NCBI GenBank assembly: GCA_020161665.1
Contig: JAIUPA010000035.1
Location: forward strand, 1 to 64,000
Origin: Pseudomonadota bacterium
Lineage (GTDB): Bacteria; Pseudomonadota; Alphaproteobacteria; Rhizobiales; Rhizobiaceae
DNA: 64,000 nucleotides
Direction of reading: 5' to 3'
The translations under genes were made by a program, and so were the position numbers. Each line of letters opens with the position of its first letter. Position 1 is the stretch's first letter. This document shows positions 1-7,852 of the stretch, one piece after another. The notes beneath the pieces were generated by a model. It saw only the letters and a program-made list of their open reading frames with translations, was not told the origin of the DNA and did not search any database.

Positions 1-185
1 TCCGTCTCCGGCGTCGCAGACTGAACCGTCAGCTTCACCTTGCCGGCATCGCCCGAGCCGTAAATCGCAATGCCAGCCGAATCCGGACCGCGGTCCGTCA
101 TCGTCACAAGCATCTCGCTCAACAGCTCGCCCAAACGACCCTCAAGCGATCGGTCCTTCAAAAACAATCCTACAATCCCACACAT
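1..185 (-). CDS. glxB: Class II glutamine amidotransferase, GlxB-like (partial, runs off left edge)
   Basis: Only the first 61 codons are in the window. The protein begins MCGIVGLF, the N-terminal signature of class II (Ntn-type) glutamine amidotransferases, in which Cys2 becomes the nucleophile that releases ammonia from glutamine. The next recognisable block, TDRGPDSAGIAIYG, is the usual second motif. In rhizobia the closest proteins I know are GlxB, encoded next to GlxC and GlxD, a set related to glutamate synthase and N-methylglutamate synthase. The ATG is preceded by a purine-rich AGAGGG about 9 bases upstream. The subfamily is inferred from a short fragment; the amidotransferase fold itself is secure. 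Confidence 0.8.
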   Translation of the reverse strand, partial: MCGIVGLFLKDRSLEGRLGELLSEMLVTMTDRGPDSAGIAIYGSGDAGKVKLTVQSATPET

Positions 186-330
186 GGAATAAGCCCTCTA
201 GCGGTTACTGACAAAAGAGCTATCACAGGGATTTTGTTATTTCAACTGGTAAGAATAATTATTTCCTTAGGTTCAATGAAATTATTCCGGATATTGAACC
301 CGAGACACACCGCCCGTCAGCTTACCACAA

Positions 331-369
331 ACGAAAACGCCCGGCGCACGAGGGACGTGGCCGGGCGTT
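331..369 (-). terminator. Rho-independent terminator of dctA
   Basis: A perfect 10-bp inverted repeat, AACGCCCGGC (336-345) and GCCGGGCGTT (360-369), has a 14-base loop. Read on the minus strand it starts 21 bases after the dctA stop codon and runs into TTTTCGTTT, as expected for intrinsic termination. Confidence 0.85.
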
Positions 370-390
370 AAGTACTTGAATATACGGGCG

Positions 391-1716
391 TTAGTTGACG
401 GCGCTGATCGCTTCCGGTTCCGCCTCGATCAACTGACCACCCAGCGCCTTGTGGAAGACGTCCTCATCCAGCTCGTTTTCCCAACGGGCAACAACAACCG
501 TTGCCACGGCATTGCCGATGAAGTTGGTGATGGCGCGGCATTCGGACATGAAGCGGTCGATGCCCAGAATGAGGGCCATGCCCGCGAGCGGCACATCCGG
601 CACCACCTGCAGCGTGGCAGCGAGCGTGATGAAGCCTGCACCCGTGATGCCTGCGGCACCCTTCGACGACAGCATGGCGACGAGGAGCAGCAGAACCTGC
701 TGGCCGAGCGACAGGTGAATGTCGGTGGCCTGGGCAATGAAGAGGGCAGCAAGCGTCATATAGATGTTCGTGCCATCAAGGTTGAAGGAGTAGCCCGTCG
801 GAATGACGAGACCGACAACCGAGCGCTTGCAGCCTGCCTGCTCCATCTTGCTCATCAGGCCCGGCAGAGCCGCTTCCGAGGAGGAGGTGCCGAGCACCAG
901 CAGGATTTCTTCCTTGATGTAGCGGATCAGCGCGAAAATCGAGAAGCCGTTGTACTTGGCAACCGCGCCCAGAATGACGACCACGAAGAGGAAGGAGGTG
1001 AGGTAGAAAGTACCGATAAGGAAGGCGAGGTTCGTGACCGAGCCGATGCCATACTTGCCGATGGTGAAGGCCATGGCCCCGAAAGCGCCAATCGGTGCGG
1101 CCTTCATGAGAATGGCGACCAGACGGAAGATCGGGTACATCAGCGCGTGCATGAAATCGGCAACCGGCTTGCCACGCTCGCCAACCACGGCCAGCGCAAT
1201 ACCGAACAGCACCGAGAAGAACAGAACCTGCAGGATGTCACCCGAGGCAAAAGCGCCGACGACCGTCTGCGGGATCACGTTCATCAGGAAGCCGACAATC
1301 GTGGAATCATGCGCCTTGGCGGCATAGTCGTTGACAGCCTTGGTATCGAGCGTCGCCGGATCGATATGCATGCCCGTGCCGGGCTGCAGCGTGTTGGCGA
1401 CCACGAGACCGACGATCAGCGCCAGCGTCGAGAAGGTGAGGAAGTAGAGCATGGCCTTGCCGGCCACGCGACCGACCTTCTTCATGTCGCTCATCCCGGC
1501 AATGCCGGTGGCAACGGTGAGGAAGATCACCGGCGCGATGATCATCTTCACCAGCTTGATGAAGGCATCGCCCAGCGGCTTCAGCGATTCACCGACGCCC
1601 GGCCAGAAATGGCCCAGCGCGATGCCCGCGACGATGGCGACGAGAACCTGAAAATAGAGAACCTTGTAAAATGGCTTGCGCCCGTGGCCCGAGACCACGA
1701 CCTTGTCTTCGATCAT
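391..1716 (-). CDS. dctA: C4-dicarboxylate/proton or sodium symporter DctA
   Basis: Inner-membrane carrier importing succinate, fumarate and malate (DAACS/SLC1-like fold). From the chosen start it has 441 residues, the length I recall for rhizobial DctA. Visible family motifs are the serine-rich re-entrant loop [10 protein letters not shown] (about 277-286), NLDGTNIY (about 312-319), and [13 protein letters not shown] (about 350-362), with hydrophobic helices throughout. An open frame extends 24 codons further upstream, but the ATG at 1716 has a strong GGAGGG at 1723-1728 and the extension is arginine-rich and unlike the family. The gene is alone in its transcript, divergent from dctB, behind a sigma-54 promoter and ahead of a terminator, so dicarboxylate-dependent activation by DctBD is expected. 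Confidence 0.96.
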   Translation of the reverse strand: MIEDKVVVSGHGRKPFYKVLYFQVLVAIVAGIALGHFWPGVGESLKPLGDAFIKLVKMIIAPVIFLTVATGIAGMSDMKKVGRVAGKAMLYFLTFSTLALIVGLVVANTLQPGTGMHIDPATLDTKAVNDYAAKAHDSTIVGFLMNVIPQTVVGAFASGDILQVLFFSVLFGIALAVVGERGKPVADFMHALMYPIFRLVAILMKAAPIGAFGAMAFTIGKYGIGSVTNLAFLIGTFYLTSFLFVVVILGAVAKYNGFSIFALIRYIKEEILLVLGTSSSEAALPGLMSKMEQAGCKRSVVGLVIPTGYSFNLDGTNIYMTLAALFIAQATDIHLSLGQQVLLLLVAMLSSKGAAGITGAGFITLAATLQVVPDVPLAGMALILGIDRFMSECRAITNFIGNAVATVVVARWENELDEDVFHKALGGQLIEAEPEAISAVN

Positions 1717-1811
1717 GACTTTCCCTCCGTCTTGACGCGCCCATCCGGTTCCCCGGCCTCCTGAGCGTCGTCTTTGCGTTACAGCCATCCCGGCTGGTCG
1801 ACAGACTCATC

Positions 1812-1827
1812 AGCAACCGGCGTGCCA
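1812..1827 (-). promoter_or_regulatory. Sigma-54 promoter of dctA
   Basis: Minus strand reads TGGCACGCCGGTTGCT, an essentially perfect -24/-12 element (TGGCAC-N5-TTGCW). It predicts a transcript start near 1801, about 85 bases before the dctA ATG. RpoN promoters of this kind are known for dctA in rhizobia; the start point is inferred. Confidence 0.9.
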
Positions 1828-1913
1828 GTTTCGAAAAAGTGCTTATGTTATTGTTTTATATTCGTATTTATTTCTGAACGCTGAAAAGCGGATCGCCACA
1901 AAGGGCGGAATAA

Positions 1914-1953
1914 CACACAACGCCTCTTGCATTTTGTGTGAATATCCACACAA
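1914..1953. promoter_or_regulatory. Candidate DctD upstream activator sites
   Basis: TTGTGTG (1934-1940) and CACACAA (1947-1953) form a perfect 7-bp inverted repeat with a 6-base spacer. A second CACACAA half-site lies at 1914-1920, exactly 33 bp away, about three helical turns. The block is 113-152 bp upstream of the predicted dctA start, the usual place for tandem DctD sites. The palindrome ends 7 bases before the dctB ATG, so it may also affect dctB. Protein binding is inferred. Confidence 0.6.
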
Positions 1954-1960
1954 TCCGTAT

Positions 1961-3814
1961 ATGGAAAACGACAACCCCCTTTCCCAGCCTGATCTGCCGG
2001 TGAGCGAGCGTCGGCATTGGCTGGCCTTTATCGTCGTGGCCGGGCTTGTGCTGTTTGGCGCGATGTTTCTGGCGGATGAATTCAGTCGTTCGCGTACGCT
2101 GGCGGCCCTTGGCGAGGATGCGGCGACCGATGGTGCGCTGAAAGTGGCGCTCCTGAATGCCGCGTTTGAGCGCCCGCGCGCCCTGCCGCTGGTGCTTTCC
2201 GGCGATAGCGATCTGCGCAAGGCGCTTGAAAGCCGCAATGAAGCGGATGTTTCGCGCCTGAACCACCGGCTGGAAAGCCTGATTGAGGGCACGCAAGCGT
2301 CGGTGATCTATGTCATCGGCCCGGATGGCGTGGCGATTGCCGCCAGCAATTTTCGCGCGCCCGACAGTTTTGTCGGCAGTTCCTACGTATTCCGCGACTA
2401 TTTTCGCTACGCCCTGGAGCGCGGCGCGGCGGAGCAATATGCGCTGGGCACGGTCAGCCGCAGGCCGGGGCTTTATATCTCCCGCCGCGTCGAGGACGAA
2501 AGCGGCAAGGCGCTCGGCGTCGTCGTCGCCAAGGTGGAGTTCAACCGGCTGGAAAGCGACTGGCGGATCGGCGCGCGTCCCGTCTATGTCACCGACCGGC
2601 GCGGCATCGTGCTGATGACCAGCATTGCCGACTGGCGCTTCCGCTCGGTGGCGCCGATTTCCGATGCACAGCGCGCAACCATCGCCGAAAGCCTGGAATT
2701 TGGCGGTGCGCCGCTGGACCCGCTGCCGGTCACTCGCCTGCAACACCTTGAAAGCGGGGGCGAGATGGTGCGCGTCAACCAAGGCGATCCGCAGAAGGGG
2801 CTTTTCATCCGGCTCGGCCTGCCCGTTCCCGGAACCGACTGGACGCTGGCCTTCCTGCTGCCGGTGGAAGAAGCGCTCGCCGCCGCCCGCTGGCAGGGCC
2901 GCGTTGCCGTCTTTGCCGCGTTTTTGCCCGCCTTCGGCATCGCCGCCTTCGTGCTCCGGCGGCGTCAGCGGGTGCGGGCCGATATGGCGCGTGAACGGCA
3001 GGCGCGCGAGGAGCTGGAACGGCGTGTCGAGGCGCGCACCAGTGACCTGACCGCCGCCCGCGACCGGCTGCAACATGAAATCGAGGAACATGAACAGACG
3101 GCCAAGCGCCTGCAGGGTGTGCAGCAGGATCTGGTTCAGGCAAACCGTCTGGCCATCGTCGGGCAGGTGGCGGCAGGCGTTGCCCACGAAATCAACCAGC
3201 CGGTGGCGACGATCCGCGCCTTCGCCGATAATGGCCGCACCTTTCTCGAACGCGGGCGTCTGGCCGAAGCGGGCGAAAACCTCGCGCAGATCGCGGCTCT
3301 GACCGAGCGCATCGGTACGATTACCGCCGACCTCAAGATGCTGGCCCGCAAGGGGCGCGCCGGTGTCGGGCCCATCGGCCTCAGGGATGTGATCGAGGGC
3401 GCGGTACTTCTGCTACGCAGCCGCTTTTCGGGCCATATGGACGCGCTTCATCTGAACCTGCCCGAGCCTTCGTTGCAGGTGGTGGGAAGCCGGGTGCGGC
3501 TCGAACAGATCCTCATCAACCTTCTGCAGAATGCGCTGGAAGCGACCGCCGATCAGGCCGGTGCGCGGATCAGCGTCCACACTCGCCTCGAGGGCGAAGA
3601 CGGCGTGGTGCTGTGCGTGACCGACAACGGCCCCGGCATCGCCCCGGACATTCTTGAAGCGCTCTTCACCCCCTTCAACACATCGAAGGAAAACGGGCTG
3701 GGCCTTGGCCTTGTCATCTCGCGCGAAATCGCCGCCGATTATGGCGGACGCATCGAGGTGGAAAGCGACACGTCTGGCACCACCTTCTCGGTCTACTTGC
3801 GGAGGGCAGCATGA
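1961..3814 (+). CDS. dctB: C4-dicarboxylate sensor histidine kinase DctB
   Basis: Membrane sensor kinase that detects periplasmic dicarboxylates and phosphorylates DctD; 617 residues. Order of parts: short cytoplasmic tail, membrane helix about 20-40, periplasmic double-PAS (dCache-like) sensor about 45-300, second helix about 314-332, coiled coil about 340-400, then the kinase core. H409 in AHEINQP is the phosphoacceptor, with an N-box [10 protein letters not shown] near 520-529, a G1 box DNGPGI near 555 and a G2 box GLGLGL near 579. An in-frame TTG at 1934 lies inside the activator palindrome and is not taken as the start; the ATG at 1961 has a weak ribosome site. The stop overlaps the dctD start by 4 bases. 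Confidence 0.95.
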   Translation: MENDNPLSQPDLPVSERRHWLAFIVVAGLVLFGAMFLADEFSRSRTLAALGEDAATDGALKVALLNAAFERPRALPLVLSGDSDLRKALESRNEADVSRLNHRLESLIEGTQASVIYVIGPDGVAIAASNFRAPDSFVGSSYVFRDYFRYALERGAAEQYALGTVSRRPGLYISRRVEDESGKALGVVVAKVEFNRLESDWRIGARPVYVTDRRGIVLMTSIADWRFRSVAPISDAQRATIAESLEFGGAPLDPLPVTRLQHLESGGEMVRVNQGDPQKGLFIRLGLPVPGTDWTLAFLLPVEEALAAARWQGRVAVFAAFLPAFGIAAFVLRRRQRVRADMARERQAREELERRVEARTSDLTAARDRLQHEIEEHEQTAKRLQGVQQDLVQANRLAIVGQVAAGVAHEINQPVATIRAFADNGRTFLERGRLAEAGENLAQIAALTERIGTITADLKMLARKGRAGVGPIGLRDVIEGAVLLLRSRFSGHMDALHLNLPEPSLQVVGSRVRLEQILINLLQNALEATADQAGARISVHTRLEGEDGVVLCVTDNGPGIAPDILEALFTPFNTSKENGLGLGLVISREIAADYGGRIEVESDTSGTTFSVYLRRAA

Positions 3815-5175
3815 TGGAAGCGACCGGCCCTGTCATTCTGGTGGATGACGACGATGATTTGCGCCGCGCCGTCTCGCAAACGCTTGATCTGGCGGGCTTT
3901 ACGGTGACAGCCTTCGCGCGGGCTACGGAAGCCTTGGCGAGCCTCACGCCCGATTTTCCGGGCGTCATCATCACCGACATCCGTATGCCGGGCATGGACG
4001 GGCTTGAGTTTTTCAAGCGCATTGTGGCCATGGATGGCGATCTGCCGGTGATCCTCGTGACCGGCCATGGCGATATTCCGATGGCCGTCGCGGCCTTGCA
4101 GCAGGGCGCTTATGATTTCATCGCCAAGCCCTTCCCCGCTGACCGTCTGGTGCAAAGTGCGGCGCGCGCCATGGAAAAGCGCCGTCTGGTGATGGAGAAC
4201 CGCGCACTCAAACGGGCGGCGGAACAGGTGGAGGGTGATGCGCCACTGATTGGCCAGACGCCCGCCATGGAGCGGTTGCGCAACACCCTGCGCCACATTG
4301 CCAATACGGATGTGGATGTGCTGGTGGCGGGTGAAACCGGCAGCGGCAAGGAAGTGGTCGCCACCCTTCTGCACCGCTGGAGCCGGCGCGCCAACGGTCA
4401 TTTCGTGGCGCTGAACTGCGGTGCCCTGCCCGACAGCGTGATCGAGGCGGAGCTTTTCGGCCATGAGGCCGGGGCCTTTACCGGCGCGCAGAAGAAGCGC
4501 GTCGGGCGGATTGAGTATTCAAGCGGCGGCACGCTGTTCCTCGATGAAATCGAGAGCATGCCCTTGTCGGCGCAGGTGAAAATGCTGCGGGTTCTCGAAC
4601 GGCGCGAGGTTTCGCCGCTTGGCACCAACGAGGTGCGGCCCGTTGATCTGCGGGTCGTGGCCGCCGCCAAAATCGATCTTGGCAATCCGGCAGAGCGCGG
4701 CGATTTTCGCGAAGACCTCTATTACCGGCTGAATGTGGTGACGCTGACCATTCCGCCCCTGAGAGAACGGCGCGATGATATTCCGCTGCTCTTTTCGCAT
4801 TTTCTGACGCGCGCCGCCGCCCGCTTCAACCGCGATGTGCCGAGCCTTTCGGCCGGCGTCCTGCGTCACCTGACGGCCCATGACTGGCCGGGCAATGTGC
4901 GTGAACTGGGCCATTTTGCCGAACGGGTCGTACTGGGTGTCGAGGATGTCGGACCGTTGCCGGCGACAAGCCCATCGGCCAACCTTTCGGCCCTCGCATC
5001 CGACACGCTGCCCGAACGCATGGACCGGCATGAAGAAGCGATCATCCGCGAAACGCTGGAGAGCAATGAGGGCGATGTGGCCGCCACGCTTCAGGCGCTC
5101 GGCATTGCCCGCAAGACCTTTTACGACAAGCTTACCCGCTACGGCATCAACCGCGCCGATTACAAACGGCGCTGA
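3811..5175 (+). CDS. dctD: C4-dicarboxylate response regulator DctD (NtrC family)
   Basis: Sigma-54-dependent activator, 454 residues. The receiver domain (about 8-120) has the acidic pocket VDDDDD, phosphoacceptor D56 in ITDIRMPG and conserved K106. The AAA+ domain (about 145-385) has Walker A GETGSGKE at 174-181, the sigma-54 contact loop GAFTGA at 221-226 and Walker B TLFLDEIE at 241-248. A Fis-type helix-turn-helix occupies the last 45 residues. GGAGGG precedes the paired ATG codons at 3811 and 3814; either could be used. The ATGA overlap with dctB means translational coupling. The expected target is the RpoN promoter of dctA about 2 kb away. Confidence 0.96.
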   Translation: MMEATGPVILVDDDDDLRRAVSQTLDLAGFTVTAFARATEALASLTPDFPGVIITDIRMPGMDGLEFFKRIVAMDGDLPVILVTGHGDIPMAVAALQQGAYDFIAKPFPADRLVQSAARAMEKRRLVMENRALKRAAEQVEGDAPLIGQTPAMERLRNTLRHIANTDVDVLVAGETGSGKEVVATLLHRWSRRANGHFVALNCGALPDSVIEAELFGHEAGAFTGAQKKRVGRIEYSSGGTLFLDEIESMPLSAQVKMLRVLERREVSPLGTNEVRPVDLRVVAAAKIDLGNPAERGDFREDLYYRLNVVTLTIPPLRERRDDIPLLFSHFLTRAAARFNRDVPSLSAGVLRHLTAHDWPGNVRELGHFAERVVLGVEDVGPLPATSPSANLSALASDTLPERMDRHEEAIIRETLESNEGDVAATLQALGIARKTFYDKLTRYGINRADYKRR

Positions 5176-5181
5176 AGCGCT

Positions 5182-6165
5182 CTACTCCCGGCCCTCACCG
5201 GAAATGCGTTTGCGAAGCGCCGTTGGCGATGGGCCGAAAAGGGCCGAAAAGGCCCGCGAGAAATGCCCTGCCGAGGAAAAGCCGGTGGCAAAGGCCACTT
5301 CGGTCACCGAGAGCGGGCTTTGCTCGATGAGGCGGCGGGCATGTTTCAGGCGGATATTGCGATAGGTATCCAGAAACCCCTCGCCGAGATGGCTGGCAAA
5401 CAGCCGGTCGAGATGGCGGGCGCTGGTGCCTGCGAAACGGGCCATGGTGGCGCGGTCGAGCGGTTGCTCGATGGTGGCCTCCATCTTTTCCAGAACCGTC
5501 AGCAAGACCGGGTGATGCGTGCCGAAACGTTCCGCCGCCGAGCCGCGTTGCGGCGCTTCGGATTCGGCCACCGCCGTGTGCAGATACCAGTCGGAAACAC
5601 GCCTTGCGAAATGCGAGCCCATGCGCTCCTCGATCATGGCATGCATCATGTCGAGGGGCGCGATACCACCCGCGCAGGTGATGCGGTCGCCGTCGATCAC
5701 ATAGCGGGCGTGGCGGGGCGTCAGATGCCCGAAGGCCTCGCGCAGCACCGGCGCATGTTCCCAATGGATGGTGAAATCGCGGTTATCGAGAAGGCCCGCC
5801 GCCGCCAGCACGAAAGCGCCGCTGGAAATGCCGCCGACCCGGATGCCAAGGCGCGGCAGGCGGCGAAGACGGCCATATTCGGCCTCGGAAAATTGCCAGT
5901 CCTGCGGCCCGCCACCCGCACAGACGAAAACCGTGTGGCAGGTCTCGCCCATCTTTTCGAGCGGCGCGCAATCGAAGGAGGCACCGGAAGAGCTTTTCAC
6001 CGGGCGGCCATCCATGGAGAGTGTCACGACCTCATAGAGATCGACGCCGCCGATCAGATTGGCGGCACGCAAGGGTTCGCTCGCCGATGCAAAGGACATC
6101 AGCGCGAAATTGGAGGTGAGGAGAAAGCCGATCCTCTGGGTGCTGCGCGGCTCTGAATGCGACAT
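5182..6165 (-). CDS. GlxA-family AraC-type regulator, GbdR/SouR-like
   Basis: Cytoplasmic transcription factor of 327 residues. The N-terminal two thirds (about 10-190) is a DJ-1/PfpI-like domain of the GlxA class, with VFVCAGGG and GGISSGAFVLAAAGLL; it serves as a ligand sensor in this family. The last 100 residues form the double helix-turn-helix AraC domain (ATMARFAGTSARHLDRLF, then SVTEVAFATGFSSAGHFSRA). It is divergent from soxBDAG with an 87-bp shared intergenic region. Known relatives GbdR and SouR in Pseudomonas respond to glycine betaine, dimethylglycine or sarcosine, so control of the sarcosine oxidase operon is a good inference. It converges closely on dctD (6 bp between stops). 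AGGGAC precedes the ATG. Confidence 0.88.
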   Translation of the reverse strand: MSHSEPRSTQRIGFLLTSNFALMSFASASEPLRAANLIGGVDLYEVVTLSMDGRPVKSSSGASFDCAPLEKMGETCHTVFVCAGGGPQDWQFSEAEYGRLRRLPRLGIRVGGISSGAFVLAAAGLLDNRDFTIHWEHAPVLREAFGHLTPRHARYVIDGDRITCAGGIAPLDMMHAMIEERMGSHFARRVSDWYLHTAVAESEAPQRGSAAERFGTHHPVLLTVLEKMEATIEQPLDRATMARFAGTSARHLDRLFASHLGEGFLDTYRNIRLKHARRLIEQSPLSVTEVAFATGFSSAGHFSRAFSALFGPSPTALRKRISGEGRE

Positions 6166-6172
6166 GTCCCTA

Positions 6173-6186
6173 ATTTATCAATAAAT
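6173..6186. promoter_or_regulatory. Inverted repeat in the sox/regulator intergenic region
   Basis: ATTTAT-CA-ATAAAT is a perfect 6-bp inverted repeat, 8 bp from the regulator ATG and 67 bp from soxB. Its place suggests an operator or a shared promoter element. No experimental match is known to me. Confidence 0.35.
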
Positions 6187-6252
6187 GTCTCTTCAGTGCA
6201 ATATCACAAAGGGCGATGCGGCTAAGCTTTTGTCAAACGGACAAGGATTCCC

Positions 6253-7503
6253 ATGCGCTATTCAGCTCTTTCCCTTCTCATGAACGGCCTTCGCGGCAAT
6301 GCCTCATGGAAACCGGCCTGGCGCGAGCCGGAGCCGAAGCCGCATTACGATGTGATCATCATCGGCGGCGGCGGCCATGGTCTGGCGACGGCCTATTATC
6401 TGGCCAAGGAATTCGGCGTCCGCAACGTGGCGGTTCTGGAAAAGAACTATATCGGTTCGGGCAATGTGGGCCGCAACACCACGATTATCCGTTCCAATTA
6501 CCTGCTGCTGGGCAATAACCCCTTCTACGAGCTTTCCATGAAGCTGTGGGAAGGGCTGGAGCAGGATTTCAACTTCAACGCCATGGTCTCGCAGCGCGGC
6601 GTGTTGAACCTCATCCATTCGGATGCGCAGCGCGATGCCTATACGCGACGCGGCAATGCCATGCGCCTGCACGGGGTCGATGCGGAGCTTCTCGACCGCG
6701 CGGCCGTCAAGGAAATGCTGCCCTTCCTCGATTTCGACAATGCCCGCTTTCCCATTCAGGGTGGCCTGATCCAGCGTCGTGGCGGCACGGTGCGCCATGA
6801 CGGCGTGGCCTGGGGCTATGCTCGCGGGGCTGACAGCTTCGGCGTCGACATTATCCAGAATTGCGAAGTGACCGCCATTCGCCGCGAAAACGGCAAGGTG
6901 CTGGGCGTTGACACCAACAAGGGCTTTATCGGCTGCGGCAAGCTGGCCGTGGCCGTGGCGGGCAATTCCTCGCAGGTCGCCTCCATGGTCGACATGAAGC
7001 TGCCGATTGAAAGCCATGCGCTTCAGGCCTTCGTGTCGGAGGGCCTGAAGCCCTTCATCGATTGCGTCGTCACCTTCGGCGCGGGCCATTTCTACGTGTC
7101 GCAGTCGGACAAGGGCGGCCTTGTCTTCGGTGGCGACATCGAAGGCTATAATTCCTATGCCCAGCGCGGCAACCTCGCCTGCGTCGAGCATGTGATCGAG
7201 GCGGGCAAGGCGATGATCCCCGGCCTGTCGCGGGTGCGCGTGCTGCGCTCCTGGGGCGGCATCATGGATATGTCGATGGATGGCACGCCGATCATCGACA
7301 AGACCCACATCGACAATCTCTATCTCAATGCCGGCTGGTGCTATGGCGGCTTCAAGGCCACGCCCGCCTCCGGCTTCTGCTTCGCGCATCTGATTGCCAA
7401 GAACGAACCGCATGAGGTGACGCGCCAGATGCGTCTTGATCGGTTCGAGCGGGGCTATCTGATCGACGAAAAGGGCCAGGGCGCCCAGCCGAACCTGCAT
7501 TGA
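6253..7503 (+). CDS. soxB: Sarcosine oxidase beta subunit
   Basis: Subunit of heterotetrameric sarcosine oxidase, which oxidises sarcosine to glycine and passes the one-carbon unit to tetrahydrofolate; cytoplasmic, 416 residues. A DAO-type FAD-binding start, DVIIIGGGGHGLATAYY, lies near 33-49. RRGGTVRHDG places His182 where the covalent FMN histidine sits in known beta subunits. AAGGA at 6243-6247 supports the ATG at 6253. First gene of soxBDAG, 76 bp before soxD. Known enzymes produce hydrogen peroxide; with glycine betaine and dimethylglycine steps encoded elsewhere, this would finish choline/betaine demethylation. Confidence 0.96.
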   Translation: MRYSALSLLMNGLRGNASWKPAWREPEPKPHYDVIIIGGGGHGLATAYYLAKEFGVRNVAVLEKNYIGSGNVGRNTTIIRSNYLLLGNNPFYELSMKLWEGLEQDFNFNAMVSQRGVLNLIHSDAQRDAYTRRGNAMRLHGVDAELLDRAAVKEMLPFLDFDNARFPIQGGLIQRRGGTVRHDGVAWGYARGADSFGVDIIQNCEVTAIRRENGKVLGVDTNKGFIGCGKLAVAVAGNSSQVASMVDMKLPIESHALQAFVSEGLKPFIDCVVTFGAGHFYVSQSDKGGLVFGGDIEGYNSYAQRGNLACVEHVIEAGKAMIPGLSRVRVLRSWGGIMDMSMDGTPIIDKTHIDNLYLNAGWCYGGFKATPASGFCFAHLIAKNEPHEVTRQMRLDRFERGYLIDEKGQGAQPNLH

Positions 7504-7579
7504 GAGCGAAATTCCAGCAAATGTGTGCAGCGGTTTTGCGTCCGGAATTTCGCAGGGCCAGACACCAAGGATAACTGAT

Positions 7580-7852
7580 ATGGCAAGCCTGATTTCCTGC
7601 CCCCATTGCGGGTCTCGCCCCAAGGAAGAATTCACCGTCAAGGGTGCCGCCCTTGCCCGCCCTGAGGCGGATGCCGATGAAGCAACGTGGTTCGACCATG
7701 TGTATCTGCGCGACAACCCGCGCGGCCTTTACGACGAATACTGGCACCACACCTCCGGTTGCCGTCGCTGGCTGGTGGTGACGCGCGACACCGCCACCCA
7801 TGACATTGCCGCCGTGCGCGACGCCGCAGACAAGAAGGAAGCCGCTCAATGA
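7580..7852 (+). CDS. soxD: Sarcosine oxidase delta subunit
   Basis: Small zinc-binding subunit, 90 residues. CPHC at 7-10, together with His57 and Cys61 in HHTSGCRRW, gives the expected Cys/His zinc ligands. The open frame extends upstream to 7523, but the ATG at 7580 has AAGGATAA 7 bases upstream and gives the family length and N-terminus. The stop codon overlaps the soxA start by 4 bases, so the two are probably translationally coupled. Its known role is structural, holding the alpha and beta subunits together. Confidence 0.95.
   Translation: MASLISCPHCGSRPKEEFTVKGAALARPEADADEATWFDHVYLRDNPRGLYDEYWHHTSGCRRWLVVTRDTATHDIAAVRDAADKKEAAQ

Noticed and set aside
376..1764. 462-codon plus-strand open frame
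   Set aside because: It is the antisense of dctA. High G+C keeps long shadow frames open, and its product is Arg/Asp/His-rich with no family features.
1934..1936. TTG as the dctB start
   Set aside because: It lies inside the DctD-like palindrome and has no ribosome site; ATG 1961 gives the family-like N-terminus.
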